Below are positions 1 to 8,900 of a stretch of 46,410 nucleotides of DNA, one piece after another (the first letter of the stretch is position 1; the number at the start of each line of letters is the position of its first letter). The notes under the pieces are model-generated. The model was not told where the DNA came from and ran no database searches. It saw only the letters and a list, made by a program, of their open reading frames with translations. The DNA is from Flavobacteriia bacterium (GTDB taxonomy: Bacteria > Bacteroidota > Bacteroidia > Flavobacteriales_D > Crocinitomicaceae), in contig CANHRS010000011.1 of assembly GCA_947463445.1 (NCBI GenBank), positions 1 to 46,410 on the forward strand, read 5' to 3'. The translations under genes and the position numbers were made by a program.

Positions 1-1196
1 AAACCCATAAGCTAAATTCTAAGAAGAAAAAAATTGAAGAAAAATTAAAAATTGAATTAAGACAAAAATCAAAAGTAAATTCTGAACATTCTTTAAAAAA
101 ATATATTTATGAACTTTTAAATAGGGAGTTTCGCTCAATTGAATCAATAGTTCAAAAAATGTCTAGTAAGATATACCAAGATTTTAAGACTAAAAGTTCA
201 AAAACTAAAACAAAAAAGTTATGGGAAGAAATTAACGATGAATTGAAAAAATACAATTCAAAAGGATATTTTAAATATAAATTAGTCCCACCTCAATTAT
301 TTGAGTCAAACTATGATATTGCTTTCGAACATTTTGACAAAACAAAAAATACTTTTATTCATTTTGATTCTTTGTCAAGTGGTGAAAAAATTATTTTTGA
401 ACTAATATGTTATTATTTTGCGTCGAAAGAATCAAAACTTGAAATGATAATGCTAGATGAATTTGACGCAAATCTAAATCCAGTATTAGCTGAACAATAT
501 ATAGAAGTAATTAAAGATCAATTTAAAGATATTAAAGTTGTTTTAACAACGCATTCTCCTTCTACAGTTGTAGAAGTTAATCCAAATGAATTATTTGAAT
601 TAACTAATTCAAAAGAGCTTAAATGTGCAGATAACGAAGATGGAAAAAAAGAAATCTTAAAAAGGTTAGCGCCAAAATTCGTATATCATGGTGAATTTGG
701 AATTTTAGAAGATGTATTTAATATAAAATATGAGAAAATAGTTTTTCTTGAAGGTAAAAATGATGTAAAAAACTTTGATATTGGCTTAACTAATGAGAAA
801 TATAAATTTATTGACTCGACTGGAGTTGGTAATATGCCAGATTTGATAAAAATTTTCAAAGTAATTCCATTTTTTAAAAATTTAGCGCATCAAAAACAAA
901 TAATTTTTCTTTTTGACTTTGATAAGGAAGGAATTGAAAAATTATCCGAAAGCATAACAACTTCAATACAAGAAATATATGATAATTTTAGAGAAAAAAA
1001 ATGTTTCATTTCTAAAATTTCAAATGATTTAAATATTTATGTTTCACATTTAATTCCAAACGATAGCCATTCTTGGAAAATTGAACATGAATATAGACAT
1101 CAGGAATTAAGATCAGAAGGTTCTATTGGTATACAAAGGCAATTTGAACACATATTAAATATGGATAAAGAAACTATTTTATCAATAAACGAATAA
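1..1196 (+). CDS. ABC/OLD-like ATPase with TOPRIM-like tail, 5' truncated by the window
   Basis: The frame is open from base 3 of the window, upstream of the first ATG (159), so the N-terminal part including Walker A lies outside. Counting from the ATG at 159, an ABC-type signature (LSSGEK), a Walker B (IMLDEFDANLNP) and a switch histidine (LTTHSPST) appear in that order. Then come an EGKND motif and FDFDKEG, the Glu and DxD pattern of a TOPRIM nuclease domain. This order is that of OLD-family and related defence ATPases (AAA_15/AAA_21 type). Inferred role: ATP-dependent nuclease in phage defence, given the neighbouring DUF262, AbiE and HsdR genes. The exact defence family cannot be assigned without the missing N-terminus. 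The sequence is very A/T-rich, more so than hsdR. Confidence 0.75.
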   Translation, partial: THKLNSKKKKIEEKLKIELRQKSKVNSEHSLKKYIYELLNREFRSIESIVQKMSSKIYQDFKTKSSKTKTKKLWEEINDELKKYNSKGYFKYKLVPPQLFESNYDIAFEHFDKTKNTFIHFDSLSSGEKIIFELICYYFASKESKLEMIMLDEFDANLNPVLAEQYIEVIKDQFKDIKVVLTTHSPSTVVEVNPNELFELTNSKELKCADNEDGKKEILKRLAPKFVYHGEFGILEDVFNIKYEKIVFLEGKNDVKNFDIGLTNEKYKFIDSTGVGNMPDLIKIFKVIPFFKNLAHQKQIIFLFDFDKEGIEKLSESITTSIQEIYDNFREKKCFISKISNDLNIYVSHLIPNDSHSWKIEHEYRHQELRSEGSIGIQRQFEHILNMDKETILSINE

Positions 1197-1198
1197 TA

Positions 1199-1381
1199 TC
1201 TTTCTATGAAATAGAATCCTTGAAAAACCATTTTAACTTAGGCAAGAAAACGTGGTTTCAGTTGGTAAAAGGAAAAATGCTTGATGTAACTATTGAAAAA
1301 GGTATTGAACTAACTATAGTAGCAAGTATTTATGAGCAACTTTCAGAAGGTTTTGCAATTGCGTCAAAGTGGCTAAAATGA
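1199..1381 (+). pseudogene. Possible C-terminal remnant of a lost gene
   Basis: Directly after the ATPase stop, an uninterrupted frame runs to a TGA at 1379-1381. It encodes about 60 residues of protein-like composition (ending ...EGFAIASKWLK). It has no ATG near its beginning; the only in-frame ATG is at 1277. It looks like the tail of a gene whose front was deleted, in the position where a type I R-M island often carries hsdS or an accessory gene. I do not recognise the family. It could also be chance, as the stretch is short. Confidence 0.35.
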
Positions 1382-1407
1382 TAATAAAATACTAAAGATA
1401 AATTAAA

Positions 1408-3198
1408 ATGGCAAAATACAGCGTACACCAACAACCCGTAGAAACATTATTAAGTTGGATAAAATCTGGTGATATTGCTATTCCGGAAATTCAACGTCCA
1501 TTTGTTTGGAATGGAGCCAAAGTAAGAGATTTAATAGATTCTTTATATCAAGGGTATCCTGTAGGGTATATTATCACTTGGCGTAATCCTGATGTCAAAT
1601 TAAAAAACGGAGAATTATCCGCAGGAAAAAAGGTTTTGATAGATGGGCAACAACGTATTACCGCTTTAACAGCAGCCATTGTAGGTCAACGCGTTTTAGA
1701 TAAAAATTATAAAGAAATCAACATTCGTATCGCCTTTAATCCCTTGGAGGAAAAATTTGATGTACTCAATAAGGCCTATGAAAAAAGCCCTGAATGGATT
1801 GATAATATTAATCCAATTGTAAATGATGAAATTTCTATTTCAAAAGCAATACGAAAATATTGCCAAGACAATCCGTATGCAAACGAAGATTTAGTAGAAG
1901 AACGTATCGAAAACTTAAAACGCATCAAAACCAAACAAGTGGGTATTATTGAATTGGATGCTAGTTTGGATATTGATACGGTTACCGAGATTTTCATCCG
2001 TATCAACCAAAAAGGAGTCGTATTGAGTAATGCCGATTTCGTAATGTCTAAGATTGCTTCTGACGAACAACACGGTGGAAATAAAATGCGTAAGATGGTA
2101 GATTACTTCTGCCGTTTACTCGTTGATAAAGGTTTTATAAAACATATTCAAGACAATGACACTGCCTTTACGCAATCTGATTACTACAAAGAAATCAAAT
2201 GGATGGCTACAGGCGCGGATGATTTATACGTACCCGATTACATCGATATGCTGAGAGTTGCTTTTACGTTTAAATTCAGTAGAGGTAAATTCAGTGATTT
2301 GGTTGCTTTGTTATCTGGACGTAATTTTGAAACACGTTCTTATGAAGGAAGTATTGCTGAAGCTAGTTATGCAAAATTATCTGAAGGCTTATCTGCTTTT
2401 GTGAATCAAACAAATTACCAACGTTTTGTAATGATTATTAAATCGACTGGATTAATCAGTAAGAAATTAATATCTTCTCAAAACAGTTTAAATTTTGCCT
2501 ATGCCCTATATTTGAAATTAAGAGAAGACGGCATGGGAGAAGCAGAATCTCAAGGATATGTGAGACGTTGGATGGTGATGAGTATGTTTATCGGAAGATA
2601 TTCGGGATCTGCTGAATCACGCATAGATGAGGATATCAAACAAATTAACGATAAGGGAATAGCTGCTTATTTAATACAAATGGAGCAAGCAAATCTAGGT
2701 CCTGGATTTTGGGATTTCGGAATCATTAATGATCTTGAAACTTCCAGTGTCAATAACAATGCTTACAACCTTTATCTAGCTGCACAAGTAAATAACAATG
2801 CCGTTGCATTTTTATCTAAAAATATGAAAATTAGCGCGCTTATAGAACAACGCGGTGATGTGCACCATATTTTTCCAAAAAAATACTTGATGAATAATGG
2901 TTATCCTCAAAAAGCCTATAATCAAGTAGCTAATTTTGTATTTACGGAACAAGCAACCAATATAAAAGTCGGCATGCTTACACCTAAAGATTATTTGGAT
3001 AAAATAAAAGCTCAAATTGAAGCAGGAACAAATGAAATAAGCACTTTGGATTCTACTACTAGCCTTCAAGAAAACTTAATAAACAATGATATACCTAGTA
3101 TTATTGAAGAAGCGAGTCACTTGGTATATGAAGATTTTTTAGAAGAACGAAGAAGATTGATGGCTAAAAAATTAAAAGGTTATTATGAGTCTTTGTGA
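1408..3198 (+). CDS. DUF262 + DUF1524 (HNH) protein, GmrSD/SspE-like
   Basis: The 596-residue protein opens with a DUF262 domain: IPEIQRPFVW, DSLYQGYPVG and LIDGQQRITAL in the first 90 residues are its ParB/Srx-like NTPase hallmarks. The C-terminal third carries a DUF1524 His-Me nuclease signature, VHHIFPKKYL, followed by Asn-rich NQVANFVF. This architecture is that of type IV restriction enzymes such as GmrSD and of SspE, which use nucleotide hydrolysis to control DNA nicking of modified or invading DNA. The substrate here is unknown. The gene lies between a truncated ATPase and an AbiE pair and ends 15 bases before the first operator-like repeat. The start is the only ATG near the domain. 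Confidence 0.85.
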   Translation: MAKYSVHQQPVETLLSWIKSGDIAIPEIQRPFVWNGAKVRDLIDSLYQGYPVGYIITWRNPDVKLKNGELSAGKKVLIDGQQRITALTAAIVGQRVLDKNYKEINIRIAFNPLEEKFDVLNKAYEKSPEWIDNINPIVNDEISISKAIRKYCQDNPYANEDLVEERIENLKRIKTKQVGIIELDASLDIDTVTEIFIRINQKGVVLSNADFVMSKIASDEQHGGNKMRKMVDYFCRLLVDKGFIKHIQDNDTAFTQSDYYKEIKWMATGADDLYVPDYIDMLRVAFTFKFSRGKFSDLVALLSGRNFETRSYEGSIAEASYAKLSEGLSAFVNQTNYQRFVMIIKSTGLISKKLISSQNSLNFAYALYLKLREDGMGEAESQGYVRRWMVMSMFIGRYSGSAESRIDEDIKQINDKGIAAYLIQMEQANLGPGFWDFGIINDLETSSVNNNAYNLYLAAQVNNNAVAFLSKNMKISALIEQRGDVHHIFPKKYLMNNGYPQKAYNQVANFVFTEQATNIKVGMLTPKDYLDKIKAQIEAGTNEISTLDSTTSLQENLINNDIPSIIEEASHLVYEDFLEERRRLMAKKLKGYYESL

Positions 3199-3213
3199 AA
3201 GTGACTCATATCA

Positions 3214-3249
3214 ATTTGTCCAGTTTTTACTAAAATAAACTGGACAAAT
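3214..3249. promoter_or_regulatory. Operator-like inverted repeat, copy 1
   Basis: Perfect 13-bp inverted arms ATTTGTCCAGTTT (3214-3226) and AAACTGGACAAAT (3237-3249) flank a 10-base spacer. The first 33 bases are identical to the copy at 3421-3453. It starts 15 bases after the DUF262 stop. AbiEi antitoxins of other bacteria bind paired inverted repeats in their own promoter, so this is a good candidate operator; a hairpin at the end of the upstream mRNA is the alternative. Confidence 0.6.
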
Positions 3250-3420
3250 AAAATCTGAAATCACCTTATTTAATTGACAATTATAAATCTCACCTATATA
3301 CGATATCGCCAATAGGTGCTCTATGTAAACTCCTAAATAATTGACAAGTTTTCTGTTCAAAATGCTTGACATACTAAATCCAATAAGCTTCATAATTTAT
3401 CATTCGCAATAAAAATAAAC

Positions 3421-3453
3421 ATTTGTCCAGTTTTTACTAAAATAAACTGGACA
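3421..3453. promoter_or_regulatory. Operator-like inverted repeat, copy 2
   Basis: Second copy of the 33-bp repeat, with arms TGTCCAGTTT and AAACTGGACA. It ends 6 bases before a TATATTTG -7 element (3460-3467) and so covers the place of a -33 element, where a bound repressor would block RNA polymerase. Confidence 0.7.
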
Positions 3454-3459
3454 TTTTAC

Positions 3460-3467
3460 TATATTTG
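3460..3467 (+). promoter_or_regulatory. -7 promoter element of abiEi
   Basis: TATATTTG matches the Bacteroidota consensus TAnnTTTG at every fixed position and lies 16 bases before the abiEi ATG. No clear -33 TTTG is seen; that position is occupied by the operator-like repeat. Confidence 0.6.
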
Positions 3468-3483
3468 CTTCAAGGATATAAAA

Positions 3484-4209
3484 ATGAAAACAACTGATTA
3501 TATTACATATACAATAGACAGACTACCCAAAGGGTATATTTTCACCTATGCAGACTTTACCAATGAGGTGAACAACAAAGAAGCAATTATAAAAGCATTG
3601 AATAGAATGGCTGTTGCGGGTAAAATAGCTAAACTAAGTAAAGGTAAATTTTACAAACCTGAAAACACTGTTTTTGGCGCTTTAGAACCTAATCAATACC
3701 AAGTTGTAAAAGATTTATTGGAAGAAGATGGAAAAACAATTGGCTATTTAACTGGTTACAGTATTTATAATCGGTTAGGACTTACAACACAAGTAAGTAA
3801 CACGATACAAATAGGGAAAAATGTAGTGCGCTCTAAATTTAAAAGAGAACGTTACACCATTTCCTTTATCAAGCAAAAGAATACAATCACGAAAGAGAAT
3901 GTTTCTTTCTTGCAATTGTTAGATGCCATTCGCTACATCAAAAAAATTCCGGATGCTTCAATAGTGTTTGCATGTACACGTTTTTTATCCATCCTAAAAG
4001 ACATGACAGATAAAGACATTACTACTTTCGTACGATTGGCTCAAAAATACCCACCTTCCACCAAAGCGTTAATAGGCGCACTGCTGGATGAATTAGGCAA
4101 AGAATCAATGACGGTTACATTACAAAAATCACTGAATCCAATTACGAAGTACAACTTATCAGGAGTAGATAAAGTAATTTCTTCCACCGAAAAATGGAAC
4201 ATTGTATGA
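3484..4209 (+). CDS. AbiEi-family antitoxin (DUF6088), transcriptional autorepressor
   Basis: The 241-residue protein has an N-terminal winged-helix segment (about residues 1-60: LPKGYIFTYADF ... LSKGKFYKP) followed by the AbiEi-type C-terminal half, as in DUF6088 antitoxins. In type IV abortive-infection systems AbiEi represses its own operon and counters the AbiEii toxin without forming a stable complex. Its stop overlaps the start of the toxin gene (4194-4209), the usual coupling. A 33-bp inverted repeat precedes it and an identical copy lies 207 bp further upstream, matching the known two-site autoregulation. Start at 3484 places the wing at the expected distance and follows a -7 box. Confidence 0.85.
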   Translation: MKTTDYITYTIDRLPKGYIFTYADFTNEVNNKEAIIKALNRMAVAGKIAKLSKGKFYKPENTVFGALEPNQYQVVKDLLEEDGKTIGYLTGYSIYNRLGLTTQVSNTIQIGKNVVRSKFKRERYTISFIKQKNTITKENVSFLQLLDAIRYIKKIPDASIVFACTRFLSILKDMTDKDITTFVRLAQKYPPSTKALIGALLDELGKESMTVTLQKSLNPITKYNLSGVDKVISSTEKWNIV

Positions 4210-5195
4210 GGTTACATGAAAATCGCACCCTCTTTAGGCAATCCATTGAGTTTGCTGCTCAAAAACTGAATATGCTTCCAATATACATTGAAAAAGATTA
4301 TTGGATAACATTTGCATTACACACTATTTTTCACAATAAAATTGGTAATGAAGTTGTTTTCAAAGGTGGAACAGCATTATCGAAATGTTTCGGTATCATA
4401 GAACGTTTTTCGGAAGACATAGATTTAGTGGTGTTACAAAATGAGTCTGATTCTGGTAGTAAACTAAAGAGTAAGTTAAAAAAGATTACAGAAGTTGTTT
4501 CTCAACAGTTAAAAGAAATTGAAATAAATAAAATCACCACCAAATTAGGGATGATTCGCAAAATTGCATATCAATATCCGAAAATAACCACAGGTGTTTT
4601 TGGTCAAGTGAGAGATGTAATTATTGTAGAAGCAACCTGGTTAGGTAGATACGAACCCTATCACAAGCAACAAATTTCATCTTACATCTTTGAAATGATG
4701 CAAGGAGCAAATCAAATTGATTTAGCTAAAGAATATGGAATGCTTCCGTTTGAAGTTCAAGTATTACATGTAAACAGAACAATTTGCGAGAAAATAATGA
4801 GTCTTGTCCGATTTTCATATGGAGAACATCCATTAGAAGATCTTCACAATAAAATTCGTCATACATACGACCTTCACCAACTATTAAAAGAAACCGAAGT
4901 GAAGAATTTTTTCAATTCTACGGAATTTAATAAAATGTTATTGTTAGTCGCGCAAGATGATGTAGCAAGTTTCAAAACGAATAATAGTTGGTTAGAAAAA
5001 CACCCTAAAGATGCACTTATATTTAACGATACTGAAAATGTATGGGAAGAATTGAAGGAGACTTACAACAATGAGTTTAGTAATTTAGTTTATGGTAAAT
5101 TGCCAAAAAATGAAGCTGTTCTCGAAACATTAAAAATGATTCAAGAACGATTGAAAGCAATTTCTTGGACAATAAAAATTGAAACCAAAGAATGA
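4194..5195 (+). CDS. AbiEii/AbiGii-type nucleotidyltransferase toxin
   Basis: The 333-residue protein carries the nucleotidyltransferase motifs of AbiEii: FKGGTALSK (motif I), ERFSEDIDLVV (DxD metal site), VEATWLG, and a C-terminal RTICEKIMSLVRFSYGEH ... DLHNKIRHTYDLHQL segment of the K/R-D type. AbiEii toxins stop growth by modifying cellular RNA; related MenT/AbiE enzymes add nucleotides to tRNA. The ORF could start at 4194 or at a second Met four codons later (4206); the overlap with abiEi suits either. Its stop overlaps hsdR by 4 bp (ATGA at 5192), so toxin and restriction subunit are probably co-transcribed. Confidence 0.88.
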   Translation: MEHCMRLHENRTLFRQSIEFAAQKLNMLPIYIEKDYWITFALHTIFHNKIGNEVVFKGGTALSKCFGIIERFSEDIDLVVLQNESDSGSKLKSKLKKITEVVSQQLKEIEINKITTKLGMIRKIAYQYPKITTGVFGQVRDVIIVEATWLGRYEPYHKQQISSYIFEMMQGANQIDLAKEYGMLPFEVQVLHVNRTICEKIMSLVRFSYGEHPLEDLHNKIRHTYDLHQLLKETEVKNFFNSTEFNKMLLLVAQDDVASFKTNNSWLEKHPKDALIFNDTENVWEELKETYNNEFSNLVYGKLPKNEAVLETLKMIQERLKAISWTIKIETKE

Positions 5196-8100
5196 AATTT
5201 ACAGAAGAAAAATTAGAAAAAGCATTCATTGAATTAGTTGCGAAAGAAGGCTTTAATCATCATTTTGGGGTAGCCATTACAAGGTCTCCAGAGGAAGTAT
5301 TGATAGAAGAAGATTTACAAAACTTTTTATTGAAGCAATATCAATTTGAGGGTATTACACTAAATGAATGTAAGTCAATCATTCTGCAATTAAAATCCCT
5401 TTCATCATCTGATTTATATGAAAGTAATAAAACGTTCATGAGCATGCTTTCGGACGGTTTTATTCTAAAAAGAGAAGACCGTTCTCAAAAAGATATTTAC
5501 ATACAACTAATTGATTATTCAGGATTAGGAAACCATAAACAACCAGAAGAAAACCAATTACAAAAAGTTTTTGCTGATCCAGAGGTTCCTTATGGAAAAG
5601 ATAATAATATTTATAAGTTTGTTAATCAACTTGAAATTCAAGGTACAGAAAAACGCATACCAGACGGTATCATTTACATCAATGGCTTACCACTAGTAGT
5701 TTTTGAATTTAAAAGTGCAATTCGAGAAGAAGCCACAATTCATGATGCTTATATACAACTAACAACAAGATATAGAAGAGATATACCCGAACTTTTCAAA
5801 TACAATGCATTATGCGTGATAAGTGATGGGGTAAACAACAAAGCAGGTTCATTTTTCGCTCCCTATGATTTTTTCTATGCTTGGCGCAGAGTAGCAGGAT
5901 TAGCAAAAGAGGTAGATGGAATTGATTCTATGTTCACCTTAGTGGAAGGATTGTTAAATAAAAACCGATTGCGAGACATTATTCGCAATTTTATTTACAT
6001 TCCAGATAGTTCTAAAAAGAATGAAAAAATCGTTTGTCGTTACCCACAATATTATGCCGCAAAAGCCTTGTTTGAAAATATAAAACAAGTACAAAAGCCA
6101 AAAGGTGATGGTAAAGGAGGTACATATTTTGGTGCTACGGGCTGTGGAAAAAGTTATACAATGCTTTACTTGACTCGTTTGTTAATGAGAAGTGAGCATT
6201 TTCGAAGTCCAACAATTGTATTAATTACCGACAGGACAGATTTAGACGATCAACTTTCAGGTCAATTCACAAATGCTAAAAATTTCATTGGAGACAATAC
6301 GGTAATAAGTGTTGAAAGTAGAGCGAATCTGAGAGAGTTGATACAAGGTCGTCAAAGTGGAGGTGTATTTTTAACAACGATTCACAAATTTACCGAGGAC
6401 ACAAGATTATTATCTGATAGGTCTAATGTGATATGTATTTCAGACGAAGCACATCGTAGTCAAACCAATTTAGATCAAAAACTAAGAATTACCGAAAAGG
6501 GAGTAACAAAAACCTATGGTTTTGCGAAGTATTTGCATGATTCCTTACCAAACGCAACATTTGTTGGTTTTACAGGTACTCCGATTGATGCTACTTTAGA
6601 TGTATTTGGAAAAGTGGTAGATGCATATACAATGACAGAATCTGTAAACGATGAAATTACGGTTAGAATTGTTTATGAAGGTAGAGCAGCGAAAGTGGCT
6701 TTGAAAAATAGTGAATTAGAAAAAATAGAGAAATATTACGAGGAATCCGCAAAGCTTGGAACGAATGATTATCAGATTGATAAAAGCAAACAAGAAACGG
6801 CGAGTATGTACTCCATATTGGGTGATCCAAAACGTCTAAAAACAGTAGCAGAAGATTTTATCTTACATTACGAGCAAAGAATTGAGGAAGGTGCTACCGT
6901 AAAAGGGAAAGCGTTGTTTGTAAGCAGTAGTCGAGAAATTGCCTATGCGTTATATAAAAATATTATCGAGTTACGTCCTGAATGGGCTGAAATCAGAGAA
7001 GCCGAGGAAGGTGTTGAACTTTCGGAGAAGGACAAGCGAGAGTTGAAACCAATCCAGCGTGTGAAGATGGTGATGACAAGAGGAAAAGACGACCCTAAAG
7101 AACTTTGGGATACGTTGGGTACCTCTGAGGATAGAAAAGAACTCGATAGACAATTCAAAAATCCAAAATCCAACTTTAAAATAGCCATCGTGGTTGATAT
7201 GTGGTTGACAGGGTTCGATGTTCCATTTTTGGATAGTATTTATATCGATAAACCTATTCAACAACACAATTTAATCCAAACAATTTCAAGGGTTAACAGA
7301 AAGTTTGAAGGTAAAAACAAAGGATTAGTTATCGATTATATTGGTATAAAAAAACAAATGAATTTAGCTCTTGCTAAATACAACAAAGGAGACGAAGATA
7401 ATTTTGAGGACATTGATCAATCATTAGTAGTTGTAAAAGATCAACTAGATTTAATTTCAAAATTGATGCACACATTTGATACTTCAAAATATTTTAAAGG
7501 GAGTCCAATCGAGCAATTAAACACATTAAATCAAGGAGCAGAATTTGTTCAAAAAACAAAAGATATAGAAACTCGATTTATGGGCTTGGTGAAGCGCTTG
7601 AAAGCAGCCTATGATATTTGTGCAGGAAGTGAAAAATTAACGCAGAAAGAAAGAGATTACACCCATTTCTATTTGGCTATCCGTTCCATCATATTTAAAC
7701 TGACAAAAGGAAACGCACCAGATACAGCACAAATGAACGCAAGGGTTCGAGAAATGATAAAAGAAGCCTTAGAAAGTGATGGTGTAGAGGAAATTTTCAA
7801 GTTAGGCAACGAAGAAGAAACAGAACAAGACATTTTTGAAAAAGACTATATTGATAAAATCAATAAGATAAAGTTACCGAATACAAAAATCAAGTTACTC
7901 CAACAATTATTGGCCAAAGTAATTGGTGAAATCAAAAAGGTGAATAAAACAAAAGGAATTGATTTCACAAAGAAAATGCAAGCATTGGTAAATCGTTACA
8001 ATGAACGCGATGAAAATGATGTATTCCGAAGTGAAGTGTATGAAGAGATGGCAAATGCGTTAACCGATATGATTTGGGAAGTACACAAAGAATTTTCAGC

Positions 8101-8407
8101 AGGAGACGAATTAGGTATTGGCTTTGAAGAGAAAGCGTTTTACGATATTTTAAAAGAATTATGCATTAAATATGATTTCAACTATCCTGACGATAAAATG
8201 ATTGAACTAGCCAAATCAGTCAAAGAATTAGTTGAAAGTCAAGCAAAATTTCCCGATTGGAACAAACGAGATGATATTAAATCAGCATTAAAAGTTGGAT
8301 TAATTCTTTTATTGGATGAATTTGGTTATCCACCAGTTGAACGTGATGAAGTTTACCTTGAGATATTTGACCAAGCAGAGAATTTTAAGAAGAATCAAGC
8401 AAACTAG
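5192..8407 (+). CDS. hsdR: Type I restriction endonuclease subunit R
   Basis: The 1071-residue protein has the full HsdR layout. A PD-(D/E)xK nuclease lies near residues 155-175 (RIPDGIIYINGLP then VVFEFKSA). A SF2 translocase follows, with Walker A (GATGCGKSYTM), DEAH box (ISDEAHRSQ), motif III (FVGFTGTP) and the later motif QTISRVNRKF. A long helical C-terminal region probably binds the methylase core. HsdR cleaves unmodified DNA after ATP-driven translocation, together with HsdM and HsdS. Neither partner is in this window, so they are either upstream or lost. Length is normal and no interruption is seen. Translation is coupled to the AbiEii gene by an ATGA overlap. Confidence 0.95.
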   Translation: MKFTEEKLEKAFIELVAKEGFNHHFGVAITRSPEEVLIEEDLQNFLLKQYQFEGITLNECKSIILQLKSLSSSDLYESNKTFMSMLSDGFILKREDRSQKDIYIQLIDYSGLGNHKQPEENQLQKVFADPEVPYGKDNNIYKFVNQLEIQGTEKRIPDGIIYINGLPLVVFEFKSAIREEATIHDAYIQLTTRYRRDIPELFKYNALCVISDGVNNKAGSFFAPYDFFYAWRRVAGLAKEVDGIDSMFTLVEGLLNKNRLRDIIRNFIYIPDSSKKNEKIVCRYPQYYAAKALFENIKQVQKPKGDGKGGTYFGATGCGKSYTMLYLTRLLMRSEHFRSPTIVLITDRTDLDDQLSGQFTNAKNFIGDNTVISVESRANLRELIQGRQSGGVFLTTIHKFTEDTRLLSDRSNVICISDEAHRSQTNLDQKLRITEKGVTKTYGFAKYLHDSLPNATFVGFTGTPIDATLDVFGKVVDAYTMTESVNDEITVRIVYEGRAAKVALKNSELEKIEKYYEESAKLGTNDYQIDKSKQETASMYSILGDPKRLKTVAEDFILHYEQRIEEGATVKGKALFVSSSREIAYALYKNIIELRPEWAEIREAEEGVELSEKDKRELKPIQRVKMVMTRGKDDPKELWDTLGTSEDRKELDRQFKNPKSNFKIAIVVDMWLTGFDVPFLDSIYIDKPIQQHNLIQTISRVNRKFEGKNKGLVIDYIGIKKQMNLALAKYNKGDEDNFEDIDQSLVVVKDQLDLISKLMHTFDTSKYFKGSPIEQLNTLNQGAEFVQKTKDIETRFMGLVKRLKAAYDICAGSEKLTQKERDYTHFYLAIRSIIFKLTKGNAPDTAQMNARVREMIKEALESDGVEEIFKLGNEEETEQDIFEKDYIDKINKIKLPNTKIKLLQQLLAKVIGEIKKVNKTKGIDFTKKMQALVNRYNERDENDVFRSEVYEEMANALTDMIWEVHKEFSAGDELGIGFEEKAFYDILKELCIKYDFNYPDDKMIELAKSVKELVESQAKFPDWNKRDDIKSALKVGLILLLDEFGYPPVERDEVYLEIFDQAENFKKNQAN

Positions 8408-8860
8408 TAGTTAGTAACAAATTTGTTTGATTCTATTACTTTTTCAATTTGATCCTCCAACCTCCAAAAGAAGTCAATCCCAGTAATTTCTTCTACCTTA
8501 TCAATATTAGTTGCATAATCTTTAAAATTAACTTTGGTATTCGAATTCGGTAGGATAAAACCAATGCCTCTCAATTTCCTTTACGTTTTTGGAGTAACAC
8601 TTTATAATAGGTTTTTGTCAGCGCAACACGATAAGGTCCGATGGTTGGCATAACATAATCAAATATTGGTCCTGTAACCACATACAAGCTATCATATTCA
8701 ACCGCCCAATTTCTAACTTGCATTTCTAACTTTTTCCAAACCCCACGATAAAACGAGGTAGTTGTAGAAACATAAAATTGTGATTTTTGTTATTTCGTCA
8801 AATTGGTATAATTTAAATTTCCATAGTACAAAGGATAGGCATGTGAAGGGTAAATAAAAT
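8404..8860 (-). pseudogene. Broken DNA/RNA non-specific endonuclease (NUC family)
   Basis: Translating the minus strand gives a recognisable endonuclease in pieces. FYRGVWKKLEMQVRNWA and DSLYVVTGPIFD are followed by PTIGPYRVALTKTYYKVLL; then, after a frameshift near 8580, GIGFILPNSNTKVNF and EEITGIDFFWRLEDQIEKVIE run to the stop at 8404-8406. An in-frame TAA sits at 8790-8792, and the N-terminal part with the catalytic DRGH-type motif is missing. The family hydrolyses DNA and RNA and is often secreted. The reading is interrupted at least twice, so the gene is dead. Its stop overlaps the hsdR stop on the opposite strand. Sequence similarity is lost near 8860, a likely rearrangement junction. 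Confidence 0.8.
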
Positions 8861-8861
8861 T

Positions 8862-8893
8862 AAACTCCACTAAAAACAATTCGAGTGGAGTTT
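8862..8893 (-). terminator. Hairpin terminator after the glycosylase-like gene
   Basis: Arms AAACTCCACT (8862-8871) and AGTGGAGTTT (8884-8893) form a 10-bp stem with a 12-base loop. On the minus strand it follows the stop at 8901 and leads into AATTTTATTT. The plus side also ends in a T run, so it may act in both directions. Confidence 0.65.
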
Positions 8894-8900
8894 GTGTTTT

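Noticed and set aside
3211-3393. 60-codon minus-strand frame between the two operator-like repeats
   Set aside because: It covers one operator copy, has no recognisable product and no promoter; chance frame is likelier.
6943-7267. Opposite-strand frames within hsdR
   Set aside because: Shadow frames of a well-supported gene.
8884-8893. Partial match (AGTGGAG) to the ssrA 3' end as an attachment-site copy
   Set aside because: Only seven bases match and they belong to a terminator stem.
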